Shown here: piece after piece, positions 1 through 4,803 of the stretch
Layout: every line of letters begins with the position of its first letter
How positions within the stretch are numbered: the first letter of the stretch is position 1
Source: Methylophaga sp.
GTDB taxonomy: Bacteria > Pseudomonadota > Gammaproteobacteria > Nitrosococcales > Methylophagaceae
Length of the DNA: 5,030 bases
Reading direction: 5' to 3'
NCBI GenBank assembly: GCA_007117275.1
Contig: SKGV01000091.1
Coordinates: 1-5,030, forward strand
Notes under the pieces: model-generated
What the model was told of the DNA's origin: nothing
The model's database searches: none
What the model saw: only the letters and a program-made list of their open reading frames with translations
Made by a program: the position numbers and the translations under genes

Positions 1-1770
1 CTGAGTGGTATTTACAGTGCGATGCGTGACAATGCGCTACTGTCTAAATATGCCGGTGGACTGGGCAACGACTGGACCCGCGTACGTGGACTTGGTGCGC
101 ACATCAAAGGCACCAACGGCAAATCACAAGGTGTAGTGCCCTTCCTGAAAGTCGCTAATGACACCGCGGTTGCCGTCAATCAGGGTGGCAAGCGTAAAGG
201 TGCTGTGTGTGCCTATCTTGAAACTTGGCATATTGATGTCGAGGAGTTTCTGGATCTGCGCAAAAACACTGGGGATGATCGCCGTCGTACCCACGATATG
301 AACACCGCCAACTGGATTCCAGACTTGTTCATGAAACGAGTCGCCGAAGAAAAACAATGGACACTCTTCTCACCAGAAGAAGTGCCTGATCTGCACGATT
401 TGACCGGCTTGGCTTTCGAAAAAGCCTATGAAGAATATGAAGAAAAAGCCTCACGCGGCGAAATTCGTAACTTCAAGCAAATGCCGGCGCTGGATCTGTG
501 GCGCAAAATGCTGGGCATGCTGTTTGAAACGGGTCACCCATGGGTTACCTTCAAGGATCCATGCAATCTGCGTAGCCCACAACAACATGTCGGCGTTGTT
601 CACAGCTCGAACCTGTGTACTGAAATTACGCTCAACACCTCTGATCAGGAAATTGCCGTCTGTAATCTAGGCTCAATCAACATGGTTAAGCACGTTGACG
701 AAAACGGCAAACTGGACAAAGAAAAACTGCAAAAAACCATCCGCACAGCCATGCGTATGCTCGATAATGTTATTGAATACAACTACTACAGCGTACCGCA
801 GGCACGTCATTCCAACCTGCTACACCGTCCAGTAGGTCTAGGCATCATGGGCTTTCAAGACGCACTGTATAAACTGCGTCTACCCTACGCCTCTGAAGAA
901 GCCGTCACCTTTGCCGATGAATCCATGGAAGCTGTCAGCTACTATGCAATTGATGCCTCTTCAGACTTAGCTGCCGAACGTGGCAAATACAAATCATACG
1001 ATGGTAGCTTATGGAGCAAGGGCATTTTGCCGATTGATTCGATTAAGCTGCTTAAAGAAGCACGTGGCGAATACCTGCAACAGGACGAAAGCCAAACACT
1101 GGACTGGGACGCATTGCGTGACAAAATCAAGCGTCAGGGCATGCGTAACTCCAACACCATGGCGATTGCACCAACCGCCACTATTTCTAACATCTGTGGT
1201 GTTAGTCAGTCGATTGAGCCCACTTACCAAAACCTGTTTGTGAAATCAAACCTGTCGGGTGAGTTCACCGTCATCAACCCTTATATGGTTGAAGATTTGA
1301 AAAAACGCGGCCTGTGGGATGAGGTCATGATCAACGACCTGAAATATTTCGATGGCAGCCTGCAAAGCATCGACCGCGTGCCATCAGAACTCAAAGCCCT
1401 GTACACCACTGCCTTTGAAATGGATGCTCGCTGGTTGATTGAAGCCGCATCACGTCGGCAAAAATGGATTGACCAGGCACAAAGTCTCAACCTCTACATG
1501 GCTGAGCCGTCTGGCAAAAAAATGGATAACCTGTACAAACTAGCATGGGTGCGTGGTCTGAAAACCACGTATTACCTGCGTTCAATGGGGGCAACTGGCC
1601 AGGAAAAAACCTCGGCAGCGCCGACCTCCACCGCAACACCAAAACCGAGCTCACCACCAGAGTTAAAATCGGTTGCGACACAGGCAGATGATGACATCGT
1701 ATTGGGCGAAGGCTTAGAAGCTCCTAAAGCCTGCTCTATCTTAGAACCAGATTGCGAGGCTTGCCAATAA
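1..1770 (+). CDS. nrdA: Ribonucleoside-diphosphate reductase class Ia, large (alpha) subunit, 3' part
   Basis: This is the catalytic subunit of aerobic ribonucleotide reductase, which reduces ribonucleoside diphosphates to deoxyribonucleotides in the cytoplasm together with NrdB. The frame is open from base 1, so the gene starts upstream; 589 residues are visible. The missing N-terminus should hold the ATP-cone allosteric region and the first redox cysteine. Visible active-site residues are the N-L-C-x-E motif at 610-624 (thiyl-radical Cys at 616-618, Glu at 622-624), the partner redox Cys in AVCNLGSIN at 661-663, the P-T-A-T-I loop near 1170, and the Tyr-Tyr radical-transfer pair at 1570-1575. 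A linker rich in Ser, Thr, Pro and Ala (from about 1610) leads to a swinging tail with cysteines at 1732, 1753 and 1762; the last two form CEAC, where E. coli has a CX4C pair (recalled). The stop codon overlaps the nrdB start. The promoter lies outside the window. Confidence 0.97.
   Translation: MSGIYSAMRDNALLSKYAGGLGNDWTRVRGLGAHIKGTNGKSQGVVPFLKVANDTAVAVNQGGKRKGAVCAYLETWHIDVEEFLDLRKNTGDDRRRTHDMNTANWIPDLFMKRVAEEKQWTLFSPEEVPDLHDLTGLAFEKAYEEYEEKASRGEIRNFKQMPALDLWRKMLGMLFETGHPWVTFKDPCNLRSPQQHVGVVHSSNLCTEITLNTSDQEIAVCNLGSINMVKHVDENGKLDKEKLQKTIRTAMRMLDNVIEYNYYSVPQARHSNLLHRPVGLGIMGFQDALYKLRLPYASEEAVTFADESMEAVSYYAIDASSDLAAERGKYKSYDGSLWSKGILPIDSIKLLKEARGEYLQQDESQTLDWDALRDKIKRQGMRNSNTMAIAPTATISNICGVSQSIEPTYQNLFVKSNLSGEFTVINPYMVEDLKKRGLWDEVMINDLKYFDGSLQSIDRVPSELKALYTTAFEMDARWLIEAASRRQKWIDQAQSLNLYMAEPSGKKMDNLYKLAWVRGLKTTYYLRSMGATGQEKTSAAPTSTATPKPSSPPELKSVATQADDDIVLGEGLEAPKACSILEPDCEACQ
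1756..1759 (+). promoter_or_regulatory. Shine-Dalgarno of nrdB, inside the end of nrdA
   Basis: GAGG lies 10 nt before the ATG at 1770 and supports that start over the in-frame TTG at 1752, which has no comparable site. The ATG shares its A with the TAA stop of nrdA (TAATG). This suggests that terminating ribosomes reinitiate and keep the two subunits in balance. Confidence 0.7.
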
Positions 1771-2915
1771 TGTTGAACTGGGACGATCCTTTATCACCAA
1801 AAACACACGAAACACCAGCCGAGGCAGCATCTGCTGCCACGACTGTTGCCGCCAACGAGCTTGACACCGCGCCAGCCAAAGCCAGCGTCAGTGAGTTACC
1901 ACCGTTAAATGCCAAACCGGTCAATGCCGATGATAAACGCGTCATTAACGGTGAAGCGGATATCAACCAGTTGGCGCCGTTCAAATACCCGTGGGCATGG
2001 AATTACTTTCTCAACGCCAACAAGAACCACTGGACGCCACTGGATATCAACATGGCACAGGACGTTCACGACTATCGTCACAAACTGACGCTCGAAGAAC
2101 GTCATGTCTATGAAAATGTGCTGTCTTACCTTACCACATCCGACATTCTCGCCATGCGTAATATCGGTTTAGCGGTCATGGAAAAAATGACTGCCCCAGA
2201 ACTGCAGATCTATCAGGCCCGTCAAGTCTATGAAGAAGCCCTGCACACCTGGACATACCAGCACTGCATCGAAACCATTGGTTTGGATCAGTCGGAAATC
2301 TACAACCGCTACCGCGTGGTGCCGGAGATTTACCAAAAGATCAAACTGGCCAACGATAAACTCGATACCGTCATGCGCAGTGATATAGACCTTCGTGATC
2401 CGGATGAGCTGGAAAACTTCGTCATGTCCTATGCGTTTTTCGCTGGTATCTTCGAAGGCAGCTGGTTCTACAATGGTTTCAGCCCGATTTTTGCCCTGCA
2501 ACGCCGAGGCCTGATGAAAGGCACCGCCGAACAGCTGCAATACATCATGCGTGACGAAGTGATGCACGCCTCTTTCGGCATTCGGGTGTGCAAACAAATC
2601 ATCAAAGAAGAAAACGTCAAACTGGATCCCAAAAAAATCCAAACCATGTTCGAAGAAGCCGATGCCGCCGAAGCCACCTATGCCGGCTACATCCTGCGCG
2701 ATCCGATTTTAGGATACTCAAAAGAAGCTCATCACGGCCAATTCCGTTACACCGCCAACCGCCGTGCCAAACAACTTGGATTTGAAGAACCCTTCCCAGG
2801 CGCCGAAGCGACCCTGCCCTGGCTGGACGAACAAGCCAATATGCGCAAAGAGAAAAACTTCTTTGAAACCAAAGTCACCGAATACCAAACCGGTGGCGGT
2901 TTGAAATGGGATTGA
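1770..2915 (+). CDS. nrdB: Ribonucleoside-diphosphate reductase class Ia, small (beta) subunit
   Basis: This is the diiron/tyrosyl-radical subunit of ribonucleotide reductase, 381 residues and complete. It generates the radical passed to the NrdA active site. Every cofactor ligand is present: D125, E156, H159, E229, E263 and H266, matching E. coli D84, E115, H118, E204, E238 and H241 with the same spacing between pairs. Y163 sits four residues after H159 and is the expected radical tyrosine, so this is class Ia rather than a Tyr-less class Ic enzyme. W88 and Y372 correspond to the radical-transfer residues W48 and Y356. The C-terminal tail (VTEYQTGGGLKWD) is the segment that docks on NrdA. 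Compared with E. coli there is an extra N-terminal stretch of about 40 residues, rich in Ala and Pro (roughly 14-50) and probably disordered. The gene is translationally coupled to nrdA by a TAATG overlap. Confidence 0.97.
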   Translation: MLNWDDPLSPKTHETPAEAASAATTVAANELDTAPAKASVSELPPLNAKPVNADDKRVINGEADINQLAPFKYPWAWNYFLNANKNHWTPLDINMAQDVHDYRHKLTLEERHVYENVLSYLTTSDILAMRNIGLAVMEKMTAPELQIYQARQVYEEALHTWTYQHCIETIGLDQSEIYNRYRVVPEIYQKIKLANDKLDTVMRSDIDLRDPDELENFVMSYAFFAGIFEGSWFYNGFSPIFALQRRGLMKGTAEQLQYIMRDEVMHASFGIRVCKQIIKEENVKLDPKKIQTMFEEADAAEATYAGYILRDPILGYSKEAHHGQFRYTANRRAKQLGFEEPFPGAEATLPWLDEQANMRKEKNFFETKVTEYQTGGGLKWD

Positions 2916-2953
2916 GTGAAAACTGCTGAATAGATCTCAATCATTCGCAGGAA

Positions 2954-3004
2954 AGGCATTAGAGCCGACTTCGTGGCTTAGCAAGCCTTAAACGCTAAAT
3001 GCCT
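2954..3004. repeat. Imperfect stem-loop after nrdB
   Basis: AGGCATT (2954-2960) pairs with AATGCCT (2998-3004), and inside it AGCC (2963-2966) pairs with GGCT (2975-2978). It lies 38 nt after the nrdB stop and could act as a transcript-end or stability structure. No U-run follows, so it is not a clear intrinsic terminator. It also holds the 9-mer GCCTTAAAC (2985-2993), which recurs in the palindrome at 3090-3119. Confidence 0.3.
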
Positions 3005-3089
3005 CAATCAGGTTGGCAAACAAAGTTCCTGTTTAATCTAAATCCTAAGCGGCTTATCAGCTCTGTGCTAGTCATCGTTGTCGTCCATG

Positions 3090-3119
3090 TGTTTAAGGCA
3101 TCAGCTGATGCCTTAAACA
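3090..3119. terminator. Perfect 30-bp palindrome between convergent genes, possible bidirectional terminator
   Basis: The 15-nt arms are perfectly complementary with no spacer, centred on CAGCTG at 3102-3107. As RNA, either strand would fold into a hairpin of about 13 bp with an AGCU loop. It lies between the ends of nrdB (plus) and the nuclease-like gene (minus), 27 nt past the latter's stop, where a shared terminator is expected. Neither side has a proper U-run (the plus side continues ATGCACAAACAAAG), so termination is inferred from position and stem strength. A protein-binding palindrome is the alternative. Confidence 0.5.
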
Positions 3120-3145
3120 TGCACAAACAAAGCCAGCTGATTGAT

Positions 3146-4060
3146 TCAATATGCCTGCACGCCGTATTTCAGTAATTGCCTTGGCAGTACATCATCAAGG
3201 TTCTGCACATCTTGGTCAGTTAACTCGATTAGGTTAAACCCATACTTGTTGTAGATCTCTATCTTTTGCTTCTTTCTCGCCAGGTACTTGGGGTCGTTTT
3301 CATAGCCCCAGTATTCGATGTAAACTTTTCCAGTTGGGATGTAAAAGTCGCAGTACACGTCTTCTTCGATTGGAAGTTTTCGCTCGTATGCATGGACAAT
3401 TTCTGCCATGTAAAGCCAGTTATCGACAAGCATTTCGGCTTTTGAACGGACAAAATGACCGTCTGCACTTCGATGTTTTGCTGCAAACTTTTCCCTGAGC
3501 CCAAGTTCTGCTGTTTGACTATCCGCTGGGGTGTCGGGGCTGTTATCAGGCGATGTCTCAGCGGCTATACCTAGCACTTCGGCGACAGACGCTTTTAATG
3601 ACTTACGTTCGACAATATCGCTGGGCCAGCGCACGAATGGGATGCCGGATTTGCGATCTTCATGCTGCTGACCGCCCAGCCGCTTGCCCTGTTCCGTGAC
3701 TAGCCATCCTTTAATACCTTTTTGCAACCAGCCCAGCTCTGAGAGGATAAAGTTAATTTTGTTCGCGGAAATATCAAAGTACGCACCGATCATTCTGGCG
3801 GTTAGTGATGTGTTGCCTGATTCATTGCGTGTCTCAGGCATCTCATTCAGTTCATTGGCTAACAGATTCTCTGGCCAGGTGATGTATTGCCCATACTTGG
3901 ACGACTCGACATAGGCGCCCCCTTGTCGCAGCCCCTCATCGGTTAACTGCCATGTGTCGTTTTGTCGCTGTATGTAGCCTTTTTCTGCAAGGTTGCTAAA
4001 CAAATCTTTGCTAGTAAGACCCAGGTGTTTCGCCAGGGCTGAGGTGGATAGTTTTTTCAT
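3146..4060 (-). CDS. Tandem winged-helix-like repeats fused to a PD-(D/E)XK-type nuclease domain; function unknown
   Basis: This is a complete 304-residue protein with no signal peptide or membrane segment. Residues 4-67 and 86-150 are two copies of one module: a helix-turn-helix-like start, a Trp at 37/119 followed by L-T-x-x-G or V-T-x-x-G, a GG pair at 47-48/129-130, and a WP pair at 62-63/145-146. The pattern resembles small winged-helix DNA-binding domains. A linker rich in Pro, Asp and Ser (about 168-183) follows. Residues 200-300 look like a restriction-endonuclease fold: RSKAE (E209), CDFYIP (D238), IEYWG (E249), then Lys-rich 263-266 and Y270. The usual Lys of (D/E)XK is absent after E249; a downstream Lys such as K266 may replace it, as in related nuclease families. 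Similar proteins are recalled from other gammaproteobacteria, sometimes misnamed glycerol kinase; this was not checked. The start is the first ATG, with a weak AAGGA 13 nt upstream. Binding and cutting or repairing DNA is inferred; the biological role is unknown. Confidence 0.85.
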   Translation of the reverse strand: MKKLSTSALAKHLGLTSKDLFSNLAEKGYIQRQNDTWQLTDEGLRQGGAYVESSKYGQYITWPENLLANELNEMPETRNESGNTSLTARMIGAYFDISANKINFILSELGWLQKGIKGWLVTEQGKRLGGQQHEDRKSGIPFVRWPSDIVERKSLKASVAEVLGIAAETSPDNSPDTPADSQTAELGLREKFAAKHRSADGHFVRSKAEMLVDNWLYMAEIVHAYERKLPIEEDVYCDFYIPTGKVYIEYWGYENDPKYLARKKQKIEIYNKYGFNLIELTDQDVQNLDDVLPRQLLKYGVQAY

Positions 4061-4122
4061 CTGTGACTTTTCATCCTTGATAGGTTAACGCTTACGCATC
4101 CAGCTTTACTGCCAAGCTCAGC

Positions 4123-4150
4123 TATTTATGCTTAGCCTGCACTGGGTCAA
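4123..4150 (-). promoter_or_regulatory. Weak candidate sigma-70 promoter for the nuclease-like gene
   Basis: Read on the minus strand, TTGACC (4150-4145, 5 of 6 to the -35 consensus) is followed after 16 nt by TAAATA (4128-4123), a poor -10 with 3 of 6. It lies about 63 nt before the start codon. The -35 is good and the -10 weak, so this is tentative. Confidence 0.25.
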
Positions 4151-4197
4151 ATTAGCTGTCACGCAAGGCATTTGTCAAAGATCGTCACGCCACTTTT

Positions 4198-4214
4198 TGC
4201 ACTATTTTGGGGCA
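4198..4214 (+). promoter_or_regulatory. NtrC-like enhancer site 1
   Basis: TGCACTATTTTGGGGCA matches the NtrC consensus TGCACCAWWWTGGTGCA at 15 of 17 positions, and closely resembles a glnA upstream NtrC site recalled from enteric bacteria. Its centre is about 129 nt before the predicted sigma-54 start near 4335, within the usual enhancer range. NtrC is the phosphorylated activator of nitrogen limitation. Binding is inferred from sequence only. Confidence 0.6.
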
Positions 4215-4228
4215 TGTACTCGCCAAGA

Positions 4229-4245
4229 TGGCTCAAATTCGTGCC
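4229..4245 (+). promoter_or_regulatory. NtrC-like enhancer site 2, weak
   Basis: The 17 bases match the NtrC consensus at 12 positions: the centre and the right half (GTGC) are good, the left half is poor. It starts exactly 31 nt after site 1, about three helical turns, so the two dimers would lie on the same DNA face. Its centre is about 98 nt before the predicted start. Two spaced sites are the typical NtrC arrangement, but this one alone would not be convincing. Confidence 0.35.
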
Positions 4246-4308
4246 GCCTTCGGCTGCGTCTGTTAATGAGTTGGCGTTAAGTCTTTGAATTTTATTGGCA
4301 GGCAGAAC

Positions 4309-4324
4309 TGGCATCAGATTTGCG
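4309..4324 (+). promoter_or_regulatory. Sigma-54 (RpoN) promoter for the guanidine-riboswitch transcript
   Basis: TGGCATcagatTTGCG matches TGGCAC-N5-TTGCW at 9 of 11 defined positions. The essential GG (4310-4311) and GC (4322-4323) are 10 nt apart, as required, and the five bases before it (AGAAC) fit the extended consensus. Transcription should start near 4335, about 50 nt before the riboswitch. This promoter class needs an enhancer-binding activator, and NtrC-like sites lie at suitable distance upstream. It would make the downstream transporter a nitrogen-limitation gene. Confidence 0.65.
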
Positions 4325-4383
4325 ATAGCCATTGTGCTCGTTTTGTATTCACGGCGTTGCCGTTGCACAGCAGCATACAAATA

Positions 4384-4477
4384 GAGTGCTAGGGTTCCGA
4401 TTTCTGACAGTGAAATGCTGGTCCGAGAGCACTCAACCTTCACTGAAGGTCACACGGCGGGACAAAAACCCGGGAGA
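4384..4477 (+). promoter_or_regulatory. Guanidine-I (ykkC) riboswitch aptamer
   Basis: This RNA senses free guanidinium and switches on guanidine export or degradation genes. The three conserved ykkC blocks are present in order: CTAGGGTTCCG (4389-4399), CTGGTCCGAGAGC (4418-4430), and ACGGCGGGA followed by an A-rich loop and CCCGGGAGA (4454-4477). The fold is consistent. P1 is GAGTGCT (4384-4390) with AGCACTC (4428-4434), extended by ATTTC/GAAAT (4400-4404 with 4412-4416). P2 is ACCTTC/GAAGGT (4436-4441 with 4445-4450). P3 is CGGG/CCCG (4458-4461 with 4469-4472). A G usually seen just before CCC, as recalled, is A here. It reads toward the ABC permease at 4804, a known type of guanidine-I target. 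Identification is by recalled consensus, without a covariance-model search. Confidence 0.92.
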
Positions 4478-4534
4478 ATCGGCGCAAACGCCATGAATAC
4501 TTCGATTAACCGTGGAATATCAGTGAGGTTAAAG

Positions 4535-4696
4535 ATGCATAAGTTCTCAGTCACGTCATTAGCTCAAATGATCTCGACACCTCGAGGTGTTCGAGTGCTA
4601 TTCACTCTCGCGCAGGTATTAAATGCGTTCAGTTCGAAATGCTTGGACATTACACAGACTCATGTCTTGCACAATCAGCGCGCTATCAGCAACTGA
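4535..4696 (+). CDS. Possible small ORF in the riboswitch leader, unrecognised
   Basis: The frame encodes 53 residues beginning MHKFSVTSLAQMIST. In its favour, GAGG (4525-4528) sits 6 nt before the ATG and a terminator follows 20 nt after the stop. Against it, the protein resembles nothing recognised, has no domain, signal or membrane segment, and contains the palindrome at 4573-4595. An in-frame ATG at 4493 would give 67 residues but lacks a well-placed ribosome site. It could be a leader peptide, a small protein under the riboswitch, or chance. Confidence 0.25.
   Translation: MHKFSVTSLAQMISTPRGVRVLFTLAQVLNAFSSKCLDITQTHVLHNQRAISN
4573..4595. repeat. Palindrome centred on CTCGAG in the leader
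   Basis: ACACCTCGAGGTGT (4577-4590) is a perfect 14-bp palindrome. CTCG (4573-4576) and CGAG (4592-4595) extend it if T4591 is bulged. A second hairpin, GAGTG (4593-4597) with CACTC (4603-4607), shares bases 4593-4595, so the two cannot both form fully. It may be a protein-binding site or an RNA structure in the leader. Confidence 0.5.
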
Positions 4697-4715
4697 TTTA
4701 CTTCTTACTTTACGC

Positions 4716-4738
4716 AAAACGCCCTGCAGGGCGGTTTT
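4716..4738 (+). terminator. Intrinsic terminator before the ABC permease
   Basis: A GC-rich stem CGCCC (4720-4724) pairs with GGGCG (4729-4733) around a TGCA loop, followed by G and TTTT (4735-4738). AAAA upstream (4716-4719) can pair with the T-run, giving terminator features on the minus strand too. It lies downstream of the riboswitch and 65 nt before the permease start. It could therefore be the conditional stop that guanidine binding relieves, or the end of a small upstream transcript. Confidence 0.75.
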
Positions 4739-4741
4739 AGT

Positions 4742-4758
4742 GGGTGTTTACAACACCC
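4742..4758 (+). repeat. Second hairpin just after the terminator
   Basis: GGGTGTT (4742-4748) pairs perfectly with AACACCC (4752-4758) around a 3-nt loop TAC, and two G-T wobbles can extend the stem. It starts 4 nt after the terminator T-run and has no U-run of its own. It could be an mRNA 5' stabilising stem, a processing site or an operator for the permease. Confidence 0.5.
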
Positions 4759-4803
4759 GTGATTACCGAGATCTGCTGACTATGGTTGAAAAATGGAACA
4801 GTT

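Larger units (their letters stand above)
4061..4383. other. Divergent intergenic control region, no convincing gene
   Basis: These 323 bases separate the minus-strand nuclease-like gene from the plus-strand guanidine riboswitch. They hold a weak candidate promoter for the minus gene and, for the plus strand, two NtrC-like sites and a sigma-54 promoter, each listed separately. A minus-strand reading frame runs through it (4159-4443), but its upstream part is antisense to the riboswitch and it resembles no known protein, so it is not called. Confidence 0.7.
4478..4803 (+). other. Long leader between the riboswitch and the permease gene
   Basis: About 325 nt separate the aptamer from the permease start, far more than a compact expression platform needs. 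From 5' to 3' it holds a small hairpin GGCG-CAAA-CGCC (4481-4492), a possible 53-codon ORF with a good ribosome site, a palindrome (4573-4595), a strong intrinsic terminator (4716-4738) and a second hairpin (4742-4758). The terminator is the best candidate for the riboswitch output, but no clear antiterminator pairing with the aptamer was found by eye. Confidence 0.6.

Noticed and set aside
1752..1769. TTG start that would add six residues to NrdB.
   Set aside because: The ATG at 1770 has a properly spaced GAGG and the TAATG overlap typical of coupled genes.
124..2959. Several frames of 60-157 residues opposite or out of frame within nrdA and nrdB.
   Set aside because: They are shadows of strongly conserved coding sequence and show no independent start signals or recognisable domains.
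4376..4381. TACAAA as a sigma-70 -10 box for the riboswitch transcript.
   Set aside because: It would start transcription inside the P1 stem of the aptamer and has no -35 at suitable spacing. The sigma-54 site at 4309-4324 fits better.
4159..4443. 94-residue minus-strand reading frame, GTG start, or 57 residues from the ATG at 4332.
   Set aside because: Its upstream part is antisense to the guanidine-I aptamer and the rest covers the sigma-54 promoter and NtrC-like sites. It lacks a good ribosome site and resembles no known protein.
4454..4492. Resemblance of the GGGA/GCAAAC region to a c-di-GMP-I riboswitch.
   Set aside because: The diagnostic c-di-GMP-I core is absent, whereas all ykkC guanidine-I blocks and stems are present.
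4415..4534. Upstream extension of the leader ORF starting at 4415.
   Set aside because: These codons come from the conserved riboswitch aptamer, so their sequence is explained by RNA structure, not by protein coding.
4628..4640. TTCGAAA resembling a tRNA T-loop.
   Set aside because: No T-stem, anticodon arm or acceptor stem surrounds it.
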